NCBI RefSeq assembly: GCF_000718985.1
Contig: NZ_JODL01000051.1
Span: forward strand, 1-7,656
Length of the DNA: 7,656 nucleotides
Direction: 5' to 3'
DNA from: Streptomyces megasporus
GTDB taxonomy: Bacteria; Actinomycetota; Actinomycetes; Streptomycetales; Streptomycetaceae
Shown: positions 7,005 through 7,656 of the stretch, piece by piece
Layout of the letters: every line of letters begins with the position of its first letter
How positions within the stretch are numbered: position 1 is the first letter of the stretch
Program-made: the position numbers and the translations under genes
The notes under the pieces: model-generated
Seen by the model: the letters and a program-made list of their open reading frames with translations, nothing else
Told to the model about the DNA's origin: nothing
Database searches by the model: none

Positions 7005-7033
7005 GGCAGGAATCGTATGAAGGGATATCCACG

Positions 7034-7564
7034 GTGAGCATCGACCCGTCCTCGATTCCGAACTTCGGGGGCCAAGAGCCCGAGAAGCAGCCGACGGGGC
7101 CTGCCGGTCCTGTCATCCCCGACCAGGACCTGGTCAAGCAGCTCCTCGAACAGATGGAGCTGAAGTACGTCGTCGACGACGAGGGTGACCTCGCGGCGCC
7201 GTGGGAGGAGTTCCGCACCTACTTCATGTTCCGGGGGGAGAAGGAGCAGGAGATCTTCTCCGTCCGGACGTTCTACGACCGTCCGCACTCCATCGAGGAC
7301 AAGTCCCGCCTGCTGGAGCTGATCGACGACTGGAACCGTCGCACGCTCTGGCCGAAGATCTACAGCCACACGCACGACGACGGCACGGTCCGCCTGATCG
7401 GCGAGGCCCAGATGCTGATCGGCGTCGGCGTCTCGCTGGAGCACTTCGTCTCCAGCACGGTGAGCTGGGTGCGCGCGTCGGTCGAGTTCGACCGGTGGCT
7501 GGTGGAGCAGCTCGGTCTGGCCAAGGACGTGGAGTCGGACGGCCCCGACGGCGAAGAGGGCTGA
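7034..7564 (+). CDS. YbjN-domain protein (putative stress/sensory regulator or chaperone-like)
   Basis: 176 aa from GTG 7034. The start is chosen because AAGGGA (7020-7025) sits 8 bases upstream and the N-terminus MSIDPSSIPNFGG looks family-typical. An in-frame ATG at 6950 would add 28 Gly/Arg-rich residues that run through the probable promoter and Shine-Dalgarno region. Seen: a Pro/Gly-rich head (1-30), then DLVKQLLEQMELKYVVDDEG (32-51), WEEFRTYFMFRG (57-68), a FSVRTFYD strand, helix LLELIDDWNRRTLWPKIY, strand DGTVRLIGEAQMLIG, and the helical end SLEHFVSSTVSWVRASVEFDRWLVEQLG. This alternation resembles YbjN/DUF1790 proteins, whose fold is like type III secretion chaperones. It has no signal peptide or membrane segment, so it is cytoplasmic. 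The biochemical role in actinobacteria is not established. It follows clpB by 212 bp, probably as its own transcription unit. Confidence 0.8.
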   Translation: MSIDPSSIPNFGGQEPEKQPTGPAGPVIPDQDLVKQLLEQMELKYVVDDEGDLAAPWEEFRTYFMFRGEKEQEIFSVRTFYDRPHSIEDKSRLLELIDDWNRRTLWPKIYSHTHDDGTVRLIGEAQMLIGVGVSLEHFVSSTVSWVRASVEFDRWLVEQLGLAKDVESDGPDGEEG

Positions 7565-7579
7565 CAGTGAGGATGTGAC

Positions 7580-7656
7580 GTGGTGACGTTGCCGGTGGGT
7601 CTGACTCTTGGGCTGACCGACGTTCTCGACTGTCCTGTTTGGGATTTGTCGGCCCA
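7580..7656 (+). CDS. Possible start of an unidentified gene, cut by the window end
   Basis: A frame opens at GTG 7580 (or the adjacent GTG 7583) and stays open to the edge for about 25 codons (MVTLPVGLTLGLTDVLDCPV at the start, from GTG 7583). GAGGA at 7569-7573 is a plausible Shine-Dalgarno, and the gene would start 16 bases after the YbjN stop. Against it, third positions are much less G/C-biased here than in the genes upstream (several GTT, CTT, CCT, TGT, GAT codons), and I do not recognise the sequence. It may instead be intergenic DNA. Confidence 0.25.
   Translation, partial: MVTLPVGLTLGLTDVLDCPVWDLSA

Noticed and set aside
1..7656. Search for CRISPR arrays, tRNA or rRNA genes, insertion sequences, attachment sites and CIRCE elements
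   Set aside because: No regular repeat-spacer pattern, tRNA-like fold, transposase, terminal inverted repeats or TTAGCACTC-N9-GAGTGCTAA element was seen by eye.

Overview
The window is a piece of an actinobacterial chromosome, almost certainly Streptomyces or a close relative. The DNA is very GC-rich with G/C-dominated third codon positions. I saw no in-frame TTA leucine codon. GTG starts and strong purine-rich Shine-Dalgarno sites occur, and the gene order dnaK-grpE-dnaJ-hspR with clpB nearby is the classic actinomycete heat-shock arrangement. The proteins, above all HspR and GrpE, match the Streptomyces forms as I remember them.

Layout. Positions 1-214 are the 3' end of dnaK, followed with a 4-base overlap by grpE (211-933), then dnaJ (967-2142) and hspR (2149-2625). 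These run as one operon on the plus strand and end at a hairpin at 2640-2666. Next comes a gene for a secreted trypsin-like serine protease (2758-3597, plus). It converges on a small split-barrel PPOX-type oxidoreductase gene (3689-4111, minus), with a perfect 15-bp hairpin between them at 3620-3654. A 115-bp divergent intergenic region holds a clear HAIR operator (4150-4170), the HspR binding site, in front of clpB (4227-6821, plus). After clpB come a long hairpin (6868-6908) and a YbjN-domain gene (7034-7564, plus). The last 92 bases hold at most the start of an unidentified gene.

How the parts work together. DnaK, DnaJ and GrpE form the Hsp70 cycle, and ClpB is the disaggregase that works with it on aggregated protein. 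HspR, encoded in the operon, represses the dnaK operon and clpB through HAIR sites, and in Streptomyces DnaK is known to act as its co-repressor. The window therefore holds both the repressor gene and one of its operators. The dnaK promoter with its own HAIR sites lies upstream, outside the window.

I did not find a clearly new system. The core is a well-known stress regulon. The less explained parts are its passengers: the exported protease between hspR and clpB, the PPOX-type enzyme that shares the HAIR-bearing intergenic region with clpB, and the YbjN-domain protein downstream of clpB.
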